DNA from: Euclidia mi
Lineage: Eukaryota > Arthropoda > Insecta > Lepidoptera > Erebidae
Reading direction: 5' to 3'
NCBI GenBank assembly: GCA_944739405.2
Contig: OX123182.2
Span: forward strand, 60,763,183-60,827,182
DNA: 64,000 nucleotides
In this document: piece after piece, positions 20,884-31,838 of the stretch
Layout: the number at the start of each line of letters is the position of its first letter
Position numbering within the stretch: position 1 is the first letter of the stretch
The notes under the pieces: model-generated
Told to the model about the DNA's origin: nothing
Seen by the model: only the letters and a program-made list of their open reading frames with translations
The model's database searches: none
Made by a program: the position numbers and the translations under genes

Positions 20884-21385
20884 GGAGGGGACGCTCCACG
20901 TGGGCTTGCGTGAGGCCTGCGTAGGATGCGTCCATAGGTGCGGGTGCGGTGGACAGTTCTGTCTGTCCCTCGCAGTCGGGTGCGGTCGCGGGAGGAGAGG
21001 CGTGTCGGTGTTGCGTTGCCGCGCGCCCTATCTCCCGCGACCAAATGGGGGCGCACCATCGTTGCGTCGCGGTGGGGCCGCAGAGGAAGAAGAGATGCGG
21101 TGTTGCGTTGCCGTCCTCCCTATCCTCTGCGGCTGCTGGGTGTTTTGGCGGCGGAGCCCAATACCTTCATCCGCCGCCAAGGGGGTTTCGTTCAGGGCCC
21201 GCCTGACCATCTGGCGGGCCAATACCCGTCGGGGGGTAGCGAGGAATGCTTCGGTGAAACCCTACCCTCCGACACATGGGTACATGAGGAGCACGGGTTG
21301 GTTTTTAGTCAGTAAGAGTCTGACGTCCTTCCCCCCCAGGGCGAAGGGACTCCATGAGGATTTTCCAATCCAACAGCAAAAAAAA
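20793..21385 (+). mobile_element. SIDE copy S2, complete (593 bp)
   Basis: Flanked by a perfect 17-bp target duplication (20776-20792 and 21386-21402). Its parts in order are a ribozyme-like head (20793-20883), a GC-rich body with an internal 92-bp-period duplication ('cggtgttgcgttgccg' at 21006 and 21098), two short 3' hairpins (21308-21324 and about 21327-21347), and an A-tail. It encodes no protein I can support; frames of up to 180 codons reflect GC bias. The 3' end resembles the R1-like LINE at 29637-30463, so I infer mobilisation in trans by that clade. Confidence 0.88.
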
Positions 21386-21402
21386 ATGGCTAAATTATGT
21401 TT

Positions 21403-22092
21403 ATTCTCGTTTCGTTTTTATAATAATTATCAGCTCTATTGAGCATTCAAAGGACTATAATGTCTACACCAGCTTAAAATTATTTGGCAAATCTTGGTGG
21501 TAACTTATTTTATAGGCCTTCAACATATAATTTGTTAAACTTTGTTTTCGATTTATTACAGAAATAATGTAAGTATAGGTATTTTGTATCGATGTGAGGA
21601 CAATAAAAACATTAATGCAGCAAAATTATTAAAAACAGTTAAAAAATCTAACTGTTTGGCTGACGTTCAGATTAACGTCATTAACGTAACAAGACAGTTA
21701 GAACATTTGCAAAAAAGAAAAGAGTAAATTTATTTCCTTGACTCTTTCGCGCCATTTGAATTTAATTGAAGCGGCTACTAACTGTAAGAAGACCATATTT
21801 TAGTATCTTCCTTTATCTAATTAAATAATTTTAGGGAAATCGTTGTATTTATGACTATTCTAAACTACATGAATATCTTGCAATAACAGGTAAAGTTTCG
21901 GTAAGCCTTGCCCTGTTTACACTCGATCGGTATAAGAGAAACAGTACACAACGTATTCCTATAACTGTATTCAATCGATGCGTATAGTTTTAAGATATTG
22001 CAGAGTATTTATTCAGGCGGACAGCCCACCTGAGTAAAAAATTTAGAAGTGTGTGCTGCATACTGTTATAAGTTATAACTTCTTCTTCTTTC
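21403..22092. other. Unannotated stretch
   Basis: No coding, RNA or repeat signal recognised. Confidence 0.4.
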
Positions 22093-22450
22093 TCTTAGCG
22101 TTATCCCAGTTTCAATCTGAGGTCCGCTTACTAGTCTAACCGGATTTGGCTGAATATTAGCTTTTACACAGAGCGACTGCCTGTCTGACCTCCGCAACCC
22201 GAAGGGATAGCAATATTCCATGGTTGAGACTAGTGTCAGTTGATTTAGAAGGTACTGACGCCCTGTAACGACTGTCAAAGATCTTCATGACAACCGGGAC
22301 CGACGGCTTAACGTGCTCTCCGAGGCACGGGACAAGCGATAATTAACAATTCAATACGCACATAACTCCGAAAAGTCATTGGTGCGCGCCGTGGATTCGA
22401 ACCCGATACCTTCTGCTTGGCAGTCTGCTGGCATATCCACTCGGCTATCT
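22093..22450 (-). repeat. tRNA-derived SINE, head T2 with tail type B
   Basis: On the reverse strand: head, box-B-like 'gggttcgaatcc', then 'ccgtcggtcccggttgtc' and the tail 'aaactgggataacgctaa'. It is close to the copy at 23617-23980. The head matches tail-A copies but the tail does not. Confidence 0.8.
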
Positions 22451-23568
22451 CTAGTTATTACTATTAAATGAAATAAAATCGATGCCCGGTAACAACGAAA
22501 ACTAAACAGCTAGCTATTCTTAGTTAGGTTGTACTTTTAAACTTTACTTATTAAATAGTTAGTCTATAGAAAACTCGTTTTATCAACAACTGGCATTTAA
22601 TAAATACCCTCTTGCCTATATTATGATAATAAGTAATACAGTAATGTTACAACATTGTGCCAGATGATAACACAAAATAAGAGCCGATATTACGTCATAT
22701 CTATAGGAGCCCTTCACCTTACCTAAATGGCCCGCATATAACATTAATTATCCAACTTCTCTTGACCTCCTTAGAAATTATACTTCCCATTTTCGAATTA
22801 TTTTGCCGTGCCCTTATTTCATTCAAGTTAGTTAATTATATAGAGTATTTATACGGAATTATTGACAAACCGCGACTAAGTAAAATGGATTTAATTAATA
22901 CATTCTCCTTGTCTTAAAATAATGCAACCAAGTTCGGATAAAAGCTCCTGGATTCATGAATTTTACATTTTAAACCTGTAACACAATTGCGTACCTACAC
23001 AGTTATGTTAATCTTATACATATAAGTTTTAAATAAAGTGTTTGAATAGCATTATAGAATATTAAGTAAAGAGAAACAGCGCCAAGATTGCGAGATCTTC
23101 GTAACTCTATTTGGCAGCATTCCATTTGAAGTCTTGTTTGTTATTTAGATATCTAATTTATATTTCGCTGGAGTCTAGTGAAATGTTCATATCATAATGC
23201 TTTAGTATTTTATGCGAGCGATTTATATTTGAATAACGGCCAAATGTCAAGCACTCTTGTTTGCTCGTTTTAATCTCTCTATGTACCTACTATTGCGTGC
23301 CATTATTTTAGGATAAAAATTGTATCAAGAAACGGTTAATTAAATGAGCTTATGTTTTTCTCATGATATTGTTGACTGAACAGTACTGATAACAACAAGA
23401 AATATTGAGAAAATCAAAGCAAACTATTAAAGACTTATTGGGAAAGGGTATTATTATTATTTCCCGTCTGAAGAAACAGTGATTAAAAGAGGGCTAGCAA
23501 GGCCACGTGAAAACCAATACAATATATGAAAAATCAGGTAGGGGTCCGATTTATTCATATTAAATTAA
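22451..23568. other. Unannotated AT-rich stretch
   Basis: Nothing recognised. Confidence 0.4.
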
Positions 23569-23611
23569 TATTATCGATTTATCATAATTCAATTATGATA
23601 AATCGATAATA
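23569..23611. repeat. Perfect 21-bp inverted repeat at a SINE 5' junction
   Basis: Arms 23569-23589 and 23591-23611 are exact complements around a single C. Part of the left arm ('gatttatcataattc', 23576-23590) recurs after the SINE at 23979-23993 as its target duplication. The right arm is an inverted extra copy. Confidence 0.85.
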
Positions 23612-23616
23612 TATAT

Positions 23617-23978
23617 GGGCAGCGATAGCCTAGTGGAGATACCAAAAAGACTGCCATGCAGAGGGTATCGGGTTCAAATCCACGGCGCGCACCAGTGACT
23701 TTTCGGAGTTATGTGCGTATTTAATTGTTAATTATCGCTTGACCCGTGCCTTGGAGATCACGTTAAGCCGTCGGTCCCGGTTGTCATGAAGATATTTGAC
23801 AGGGTCAGTACCTTCTAAATAAACTGACACTAGTCTAAACCATGGAATATCGCTATCCCCTCGGGCTGCAGAGGTCAGACAGGCAGTCGCTCTGTGGAAA
23901 AGCTAATATTCAGCCAAAATCCGGTTAGACTAGGAAGCAGACCCCAGATTGAAACTGGGATAACGCTAATAGGTTGAT
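23617..23978 (+). repeat. tRNA-derived SINE, head T2 with tail type B (full length)
   Basis: The head 'gcagcgatagcctagtgg' (box A) and 'gggttcaaatcc' (box B) are followed by the T2 body and the tail-B hairpin CCCAG/CTGGG, ending near 'aggttgat'. The target duplication is displaced 26 nt from the head by the inverted repeat described above. Confidence 0.8.
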
Positions 23979-24000
23979 GATTTATCATAATTCTATTATT

Positions 24001-24120
24001 TGTATATAAAATTCTTGCGTTACTTACTGACAGACAGACAACGCACAGCCAAAACTAATGGATGCAAGAAGCTAAAATTTGGCATGTGTTCCTCGGGGAC
24101 CGGAGGTGCATATTCTAGTT
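24001..24120 (+). repeat. Family H1 fragment
   Basis: Starts 'tatataaaattcttgcgtt', includes 'ctaaaatttggcatgtgttc', and ends near 'attctagtt'. It has no tandem units. Confidence 0.55.
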
Positions 24121-24697
24121 ATTATGAAAAATAACTTGTCCTGACTGGAATAGAGCAGAGCTTGAACTATTGAAGACAAGGGCTTGAACTTTTAACAGCT
24201 AGTTACTTTAGTTTATATCGTAGGCACACTAATGAAGGATTTTAACCCTAGAGTACTTATCTTATTTTTTTACTGCTTAATTACTAATGATCGCTCGGGA
24301 GGCTACTTCATAAATGATACAAGATTTTAGAATGATTTTTCTATTAAAAATTGTTTTAAATTTAACAAAATTATGAAGAAAGACCTTGTTTCTTTAAATA
24401 CAATGGCACATTTTCCTTAAAATTACAATTTCAGTCTTAAAATCAACCTTAAGCCTAACGTAACCCTTGTTTGAACAGTCTTTCATCATAATTATCAGCC
24501 AAACGACGTCCACTGCTGGACATAGGCTCCCCCCGACAATAATAATAAATAATAAAAAGTCACATATACACTCTAATTTAGTATCTAAATTAAGTATTTT
24601 TATAAAGGTGATATCACATAAAAGTAAAATTATCATTGTAATTATAAGATATTTGGCTTGACAGTAAATTTACTGACTCCAACACAACAAAATCAGA

Positions 24698-24968
24698 CTA
24701 TATTTTTCTATCAAAATTACAGCAGTTTGGATAGGATTGGGTTCGTAGAGCAGCTTCTAACTCGGCGCTTGTGCTTGCTTGTATTTGAGATGTTCGAGGA
24801 GGTAAATCCGGATTGTTCGGAGCAATATATTGAAGATCATTTTCAAGCTGGTACAAAGGATCAGCCTCACTGTCGTCTGAATTGTAATCCTCAACGTAAT
24901 CTTCAGTTTCACTGTCCGATTCTTCGTTTTCCAAATATTTTTTTTATCTCGTTCTCATCGAGATTCAT
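24698..24968 (-). pseudogene. Short acidic ORF of piggyBac-like element (transposase N-terminus relic)
   Basis: From ATG at 24968 the reverse strand encodes an N-terminus beginning MNLDENEI, then an acidic Ser/Asp/Glu-rich stretch ('ESDSETEDYVEDYNSDDS') and a short Cys-containing end ('PNCCNFDRKI') before a stop. An extra A in an A-run near 24945 breaks the frame. Acidic N-termini of this kind are typical of piggyBac transposases; the catalytic core is missing. The 58224-58484 frame is the same gene in the other copy. Whether the ~90-aa product had any role (for example as a repressor) is unknown. Confidence 0.5.
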
Positions 24969-25037
24969 CTCTGAAACAAAATAACCAATTCTCAGTTAAA
25001 TCAAACAAATAAATAAAAAATATTTTTATATAAAAAA

Positions 25038-26154
25038 AACCGACTTCAAAAAACACAAAGGAACTAAAAAACAAAAAATAATTGGTTTTGGAGCAAACAT
25101 TTTTGGAGTCGGTGCCGGTGTAGGTGGTACATGATGGTGAGGCCTTCCGTGCTTCAATTCTGAAATGTAGACCTGTACCTTTCTGGCGATTTCAAGTATT
25201 TTTTATGTTTTCAACTAACTAGCCTTAGTTTCAGTCCCATCATCAGATCCCGGAAATCATCCAATATCAAAGTGTTTGCCAAGAAAAGACAAACGAGCCT
25301 AAACACGATGAGATTGCGTCTTTGTATTACAAAGATCCCATGGCCACCTTCCTACTCCATCATCAGACCCTGGAAAACATCCAGTACCAAAGTCCATGTA
25401 AAGACCAATCAAACGACCCTAAACTCCATGAGATTGGGTTACCTTCCAGCTCTATCATCATACCATGGAAATCATCCAGCATCAAAGTCTATGTAAAGAC
25501 GACTCAAACGAGCCCAAACTCGATGGGATTGCGCTATTGTATTACAAATATCCCATGGCTACCTTCCTGCTCCATCATCAAAGTTTGGTTTACCAAACTT
25601 AGCTGAATGTTTACATTCAGCACTAAAGTCCATGTAAAGACGAATTAATCGAGCCCAAACTCAATGGGATTGCGTCTTTGTAATACAAAGATCCCATGGC
25701 CACCTTCCTGCTCCATCATTAGACCCTGCGAAACATCCAGTACTAAAGTCCATGTACGGATGAATCAAACGACCCTAAACTTGATGAGATTGGGTTATTG
25801 TATCACAAAGATCTCATGGTTACCTTCCAACGCTATCATCAGACCATGGAAATCATCCAGCATGAAATTCTATGTAAAAACGACTCAAACGAGCCCAAAC
25901 TCGACGGCATTGGGTTGTTATCGTCAAATCGCTTCAAGTGTGCTTATAAAATATGAAGAGTTCCTTCGATTTTTTCAGGATTCCATGATCGGATCTTGAC
26001 CTGATGATCATGGGACCAACTAGGAAGTATACTCTTTCAATCAAAACAAGAATTTTCGAAATCGGTCCAGGCGTCTTAGAGAAATCGGGGAACATACATA
26101 AAAAAATAAAGATTCCGATGAATTGAGAACCTCCTTCTTTTTTTGAAGTCGGTT
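25038..26154. mobile_element. TIR element with internal tandem repeats, nested in the piggyBac copy
   Basis: The terminal inverted repeats are 'aaccgacttcaaaaaa' at the left and its complement at the right (about 26138-26154). No transposase. The interior contains about six tandem units of 95-142 bp. The right terminus recurs in decayed form near 6085-6155. The target duplication is not resolvable because of flanking A/T runs. Confidence 0.65.
25238..25920 (+). repeat. Tandem array, about six units of ~95-142 bp
   Basis: Units begin with a 'catcatcaga'-like anchor near 25243, 25360, 25455, 25572, 25714 and 25834. They share 'aaagtccatgtaaagac' and 'ccatggccaccttcc'. The 74-111-codon frames crossing the array are periodic artefacts of the repeat. 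Confidence 0.75.
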
Positions 26155-26423
26155 AATAAAGAGATAATTGCAAAAAAACTAAGAAACGGGATTGGTAAAA
26201 AACTTACCTTTTATAAATAATGATGGCCTCCAAGGCAAACGTGAGGTCAATAACTCGATACCTACCGTACTCCCCGCTGAACCCGTGACCACTCTCCACT
26301 GCGTCACGGGGTGCACTGTATTGGCGCGAACGCACCCCGCAATACATAGACGTAATTTAAAAATATTCTTAAAAAATCACCTGAACGCGGCCTCTCAGGC
26401 GATGATTAGTATTCTAGGGTTTA

Positions 26424-27168
26424 GTATGCCGCCACTAATGGGTAAAATAAGATGGAAAGTAATAGGGCAAGCGAAGCTGTGGGCGATAGCTAGTTTGACA
26501 TTAAATAGTAGGTAGGTACTTTACATTTATAATTGCCAATAAAAAATAATATTCTTTATGATCCACATTTAAAATTTTAGTTTTATTAATCTATATAAAA
26601 AAATCTCAGATTAAGGTAGATAAAAGACTGACAGAAGGATTTAACGAGATAATATAAATAGTTAATTTCAAGCAAGTTGTTTAACAAATTGTCTGCAACA
26701 ATTTTCAATCTTCAGCTGATACTTCAATCAGCTGAATATTCCTTTTATTTAATTTTTATTGATTTTATATAATCAAGTACACATTGTACATTGGACTTTT
26801 AGCTCGATATTTCCAATAAAAATTTCAATATATATTCCTAATAAAAACACAATTGGCAATAGATAAAAGAAGAATAAAAGTTGGCAATGTGCAATATCAA
26901 ATATAATTTTTATAATGCGGGCCCATCTTTGTAAGGTATCCAATATTTTATCTATGAGACGCGCCAATAATATCGCAGAAAGGATTTAAAACCTATTGTA
27001 GTCTGTTGGCGTGGGCCTCACTAATCTTCTTGGTTCATAACACTACAATGGACGTGCCAATATAAATTTATATCTTTTCCCGTATTCCGGTGCATTCCGA
27101 AAGATATATATCGGGAGACGGAAATCCTGAAAATATTTCGAATGACATCGCTGTGCTCGATTGTACTG
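26424..27168. other. Unannotated AT-rich stretch
   Basis: No recognisable feature. Confidence 0.4.
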
Positions 27169-29637
27169 TAAGGGTCGGTACATATCTGACGGAAATGATG
27201 CGTCGAGAGTATTATTTTTATTTTATTTATTTATTTTATTACTTCTTATACACAGAGTATATAGGCGGACTTAATGCCATGGGCATTATCTACCAGTCTA
27301 CCTTAGAGTGGTGCAGAGAGATAAGCAGTAGGTGTATTATATGATGCATCGAAATAATTGTAATTGTCGAATTATTGATCATAATAAACATACATACTTA
27401 CATGACTATATAATATAAGAAAATACATAAACGAAATACATACACAATTAATACATAATTACGAATAAAATCACAGATTAATTATACTTAGACTTACATA
27501 CACTAATACATAGAAATATACATACATATATACATAGACATAATATATACCTACTTTAAATAGCGACTTATGATATGTACATTCGCCTCAGCCAACAAGA
27601 GTTCCTTTGCTTTTAACTTGAATGTGAATTTTGTTTTGGCCATTCTGATCTCAAGAGGCAGAGCATTCCATAAAAGAATGGATTGAATAGTGAAAGAAGA
27701 GTGAAGAAAATCAGATTTGTAAGAAGGCACCATGAGTTGAAAAGATTATAAGAAGAGCGAATATTTCGCTCATGGTTAGAGCATAAGTATTGAAAGTAAG
27801 GAATCATATACAGAGGAGAAGTAGGAGATGTGAGAATAATGTATAGAGTAGTGAGAGCACGCAAACTACGGCGCTGACGAATAGGGAGCCATTTTAATTG
27901 GGAGCGATAAGTAGACACATGGTCATACTTACGAAGATTAAAAATGAATCGAATGCAGTTATTCAGAAGACGGTCAAGTTTATTGAGGAGATCTGCATTC
28001 AGGTCTAAGTAACATACATCAGCATAGTCGATCAGTGGGAAAACTAAAGTCTGCACAAGCATTGTCTTAGTCTCGACAGGGAGGAAATTTTTTAGGCGGT
28101 AGAGAGCGCGTAGAGTGCCCGTGACTTTGCGACTTACCTGTGTCACCTGAGCTTCCCAATTTAGCCTGGCATCCATATGTAGCCCAAGATTCTTAACCGT
28201 AGGATACAGATCGACGATAGTTCCGTTAAAAACGATGGCTGGTAGTGTTGTTGAGTCCAGTCTGCTTAGTAATCGTTGACTACCTACGATTATAGCCTGA
28301 GTCTTAGTAGGATTTACAGTGAGACCAAACTTGTCGGACCATGTCCTTATAGTCGCCAAATCCCTATTGACCTTATCGATGGCCTCTGCTACGCATTCCA
28401 CACTTACATGGTAGTAAATCTGCAAGTCGTTTGCATACAGATGGTAGGAGCACTGAAGATGTTGAGTTAGGAAGTTTATGAAAATAGAAAATAAAAGAGG
28501 AGAGAGAATACCGCCTTGAGGAACGCCAGATGTGACGTTGAACCACCCCGAAGATGACTCATCGAGGCAGACAGACTGTTGACGACCTCGAAGATAAGTT
28601 GAGAACCAATCCAGTGGCCCAGCCGAGACCCTGAGATGGGAGAGGATAGATAAAAGCACATCGTGACTGATGGTATTGAAAGCATTTGAAAAATCGATCA
28701 ACACTAGAACAGTGATTTCGGTGTTTTCTATAGCCTCTCGAATATCGCCAGTCAATTTAAGGAGGGCAGAGGTAGTGCTGTGACCAGGCCTGAAGCCTGA
28801 CTGAAATGGACTCAGCAGATTATTGTGTAAGACAAAACGAGAAAATTGTTTGTTCACACAGGCCTCAAGCACTTTGGATAGGAAGGGAAAGATTGAAATT
28901 GGACGGAAGTGTTGAGGAAGGGTAGGATTGGGGATTTTAGGCAAAATAATTATAATATGGGCTTTGCGCCACAAGGAAGGAAATGTACCGGAGACAAGTG
29001 AAAAGTTTATGATGTCGGATATTGCCGACAGGACCTGATCTAGGATCATTGTGATCATTAGACGGCTAATGTTGTCGCATCCCACAGCATTGCACCTTAT
29101 GGAGAGGATTATCTTTTTGATCTCAGCCGGAGACTCTGGAAAAAAGAAAAAAAAAATATTTTGGGTTGAGGTAGCCCGGCTAAATAATCGACAGTGAGAC
29201 TCGTAGTTTGATGATCCAGTGAATCAGAAGAGGTGAAATGTTTGTTGATATCATCCAAACTAAGAGTCCCATGGTAGTCAAAACGCCGCTGTTTGCCAAT
29301 ACCTAGTGTTACAAGGAACTTCCAGATATTGGCAGCTGATGAAGAGCTGATATTATCGTGAATGTGTCGGCGTTTAGCGTTGCGTACCATCTGATTGCAC
29401 CGATTCCCTGCAGACTTAAATAGTGCCCAGTTCTCCTCACTACGGTCTCTTTTGTATCTCCGATATGCTCGATTTCTACGGCGCATTGCCATCCGAACAC
29501 CCGTAGTCATCCAGGGTGCTGGAGGGCGCCTTAACTTCACCCGTCTTACTGGAGCATGTACATCATATAGACCGCAAACCGCCTCATTGAAGAGGTTAAC
29601 CTTTTCGTCCACCGTTGAGGTAGATAACATGTTGTCG

Positions 29638-30135
29638 GTGGCGGAATGGCGGCAAAGGCTTCTGCACCCTACCGCCGGCCTCGCCACCGTCGAGGCGATC
29701 CGGCCAGTACTCGATGACTGGCTCGGGAGAAGGCATGGCTCCCTGTCGTTTAGGGTGACGCAGGTGCTGTCGGGGCACGGCTGCTTCGGCAAGTACCTGT
29801 GCCGCATAGACAGGGAGCCGGACGCTCGGTGCCACCACTGCGTCCATTGCGGGGAGGACACGGCGCAACATACGCTCGCCGAGTGTGTAGCTTGGGAGGA
29901 GCAGCGCCGTGTCCTCACAAATAAAATAGGAGGCGATCTGTCGCTGCCGGCCGTAGTGCGGAGGATGGTCGGTAGCGCAGAGTCGTGGGACGCGGTGGTT
30001 TCCTTCTGCGAAAGCGTGATGTCGCAGAAGGAAACTGCGGAAAGGGAGAGGGAGATCTCGACTCCCTTCCCCGGCCGCAGAAGGCGCACCGGGCGCAGGA
30101 GAAGGGCGGACAACGCCCTTTTCCGGCCCCCATGA
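29638..30135 (+). pseudogene. R1-like reverse transcriptase C-terminal fragment
   Basis: 165 codons, open from the insertion boundary to TGA at 30133-30135. They contain a Cys/His cluster ('CHHCVHCGEDTAQHTLAEC') of the type found downstream of the RT in R1-clade proteins. A basic tail follows ('RRRTGRRRRAD'). The catalytic RT region is absent because of 5' truncation. The frame runs upstream into antisense host-LINE sequence by chance; that part is not real coding. Confidence 0.75.
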
Positions 30136-30376
30136 ATGGGTCCAGGGGTGAGGGACTTGGGGAAATCTTCGCCCCCTATTCGATGGACCCGAGGCGCAGG
30201 CACGCGCGGTTGTCGGCGCGCGCCTCTGAGGCGATTCACGGGGTAGTTCAGCACCTCACTACCCCGTGCAGGAGACGAGGCCCGGAAAGACCGGCCAGCA
30301 CTAGTGTGGGGCTGCGGAAGAATTTAGATTCCCGCGGCCCCGCACGCACGTGCGAGGAGACACCAGGGTGGTTTTA

Positions 30377-30422
30377 GCCGGTAAGAGTCCGGCACGTCCC
30401 TCCGCCTTTCCCCAGGCGGAGG
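30377..30422 (+). other. Two 3' UTR hairpins of the R1-like LINE
   Basis: Stem 1 is GCCGG/CCGGC (30377-30381 with 30389-30393) with loop UAAGAGU. Stem 2 is CCTCCGCCT/AGGCGGAGG (30399-30407 with 30414-30422). The SIDE S2 copy has GUCAG/CUGAC around the same loop and CCUUC/GAAGG for stem 2, which are compensatory changes. Such 3' structures are what LINE reverse transcriptases recognise. Confidence 0.65.
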
Positions 30423-31838
30423 TAGTCCATGAGGATTTCCCCCCGCAAAAAAAAAAAAAAAAAGATAACATGTTGTCCCAGTTCAACCCAGAAGCGTCCT
30501 CACTGAGTTTATTCACATTGATACCACCAAAACAACGCCTGTGCAGAACTTTGGGAGGGGATTTAGGAGGTTTTAGACGGTATGTAAGGAAAATGAGGTC
30601 ATGACGGGAAAATCCTGGTGCGGAAAGTTGGCCATGGGATGCAACTAAGGAAGGATCAGAGGTGAGGATTAAGTCCAGCCATGTGTCCTCGCCATTGCTA
30701 TTGTGGTGAGTAGCTTGCAAAGGTAGTATGAGGAGGCTGGCTGACTGAATGACGTCAAGTAATTTGCGGGAGTGACTGGAATGTTGGGAAAGGAGATCGG
30801 TGTTAAAATCGCCCATGATGATGTGATGTGTGTACTCTGACCCTAAAGATTGCAGAATCGGTTCGAGACTGAAAAAAAAGTCAGCACAAGGTGGACAATA
30901 GACGACGCCAAGGACGGCTTTAGCCCCCCCGACGTCGACCTCGAGAAATAAGTACTCTGCAGGCGAAGAAGCCAGTGATGAAGAAGACAAAATTTTATAC
31001 GTAAAGGCACTGCGGAGGTAGATTGCGACACCACCACCTCTCCTACCAACCCGATTGTTACGTATAAGAACGTTCCCCGGTAGAGAGTAAGAGGTGGAAG
31101 GAAGAGATGGTGTAAGCCAACTCTCAGAGACCAGAATGGCATGTGCGTTAGAGTTGGAAAACCCTTCCAACAAATCACTATAGTGACTTGGTATGCTCTG
31201 CGCATTTATGTGGCAAACGTTAAACAACGACCGACTTCGTTGCGTAAATGCATTTTGCAGGTAGTCACATAAGGTACCATCCGCAAAACAGAAACTCTCG
31301 TTGTCAGAAGATGAAATTGACTCATTAGCCAAAAGATATGTATCAACGTCCATCATATAATATGTATGTAATAAAATATATAGAATAATATATGTAGTAA
31401 AATATTAAAAAAATACAAATATATAAGATATGCAATATAAAATTTATAAATTATTTTGTATACACGATAAATTAAGAGTTACTGTCTTCTTTGCACCACC
31501 AGCCAGCAAACACAAGCAACAAAAAAATATATATAACTCATTAAAGTATTAACAGAAACAAAAATAATTTAAAAGGATGACAAAACATAATACAACCTTT
31601 TCTTAAAGAATACAACAAACAACACTAAATAAAACATTGAAATAATAATGAAAAATGAAATAAACGTATCCATAGGCTGTCAAATGTCAATGTCAAACTT
31701 ACCTCACAATTCACATTGTGATTGTGATAAAGCGATTAGAAAAAAAACAAACAAACTAAACATACATTCTAAACAATGAAATAAGTGAATAAAAGTGTAG
31801 ACAGAGTATATACAAAGTAGTAGAACAGCGCTGATAGT

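Larger units (their letters stand above)
24246..26419 (-). mobile_element. piggyBac-like element, internally deleted, with nested insertion
   Basis: Ends read CCCTAGAGTACT... and the inverse ...AGTATTCTAGGG. Flanks are TTAA (24242-24245) and TTTA (26420-26423), a slightly mutated piggyBac target site. Removing the nested element (25038-26154) leaves about 1.06 kb, close to the 968-bp relative at 57910-58877, with which it shares both ends, a leader and a small acidic reading frame. No DDE transposase core is present, so it was non-autonomous. A small 'ccactgctggacata' repeat piece lies at about 24505-24530. Confidence 0.75.
29637..30463 (+). mobile_element. R1-like LINE, 5'-truncated, inserted in CR1-like ORF2
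   Basis: An 827-bp insertion with a perfect 14-bp target duplication (29623-29636 and 30464-30477) ends in an A-run. It keeps only the C-terminal coding end and the 3' UTR. The opposite orientation to the host LINE and the intact duplication mark it as the youngest layer of the nest. Its last ~90 nt share two hairpins with the SIDE copies. Confidence 0.85.
27551..31356 (-). pseudogene. CR1-like ORF2 (endonuclease + reverse transcriptase), copy 1
   Basis: It starts at ATG 31356. The endonuclease shows 'NVCHINAQSI', 'SESWLT', 'MGDFNTDLL' and 'GFSRHDLIF'. The R1-like insertion splits the frame at 29637-30463; upstream and downstream host frames are in phase once the insert plus one target copy (841 bp) is discounted. 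A frameshift in an A/T run near 29136-29158 precedes the RT ('HFRPISIFPFL', 'LIDFSNAFNTISHD', 'SGVPQGGILSPLL'). The active-site motif reads YANDLQIY where YADD is expected, so one catalytic Asp is lost. A last frameshift near 27733 precedes the end at 27551. Confidence 0.8.

Noticed and set aside
25272..25999. Three overlapping frames with repeated peptides
   Set aside because: They translate the tandem DNA repeat and change phase between units. No protein family.
29395..29636. Upstream part of the 246-codon frame running into the R1-like fragment
   Set aside because: This portion is antisense to the CR1-like ORF2. The join is an accident of the insertion.
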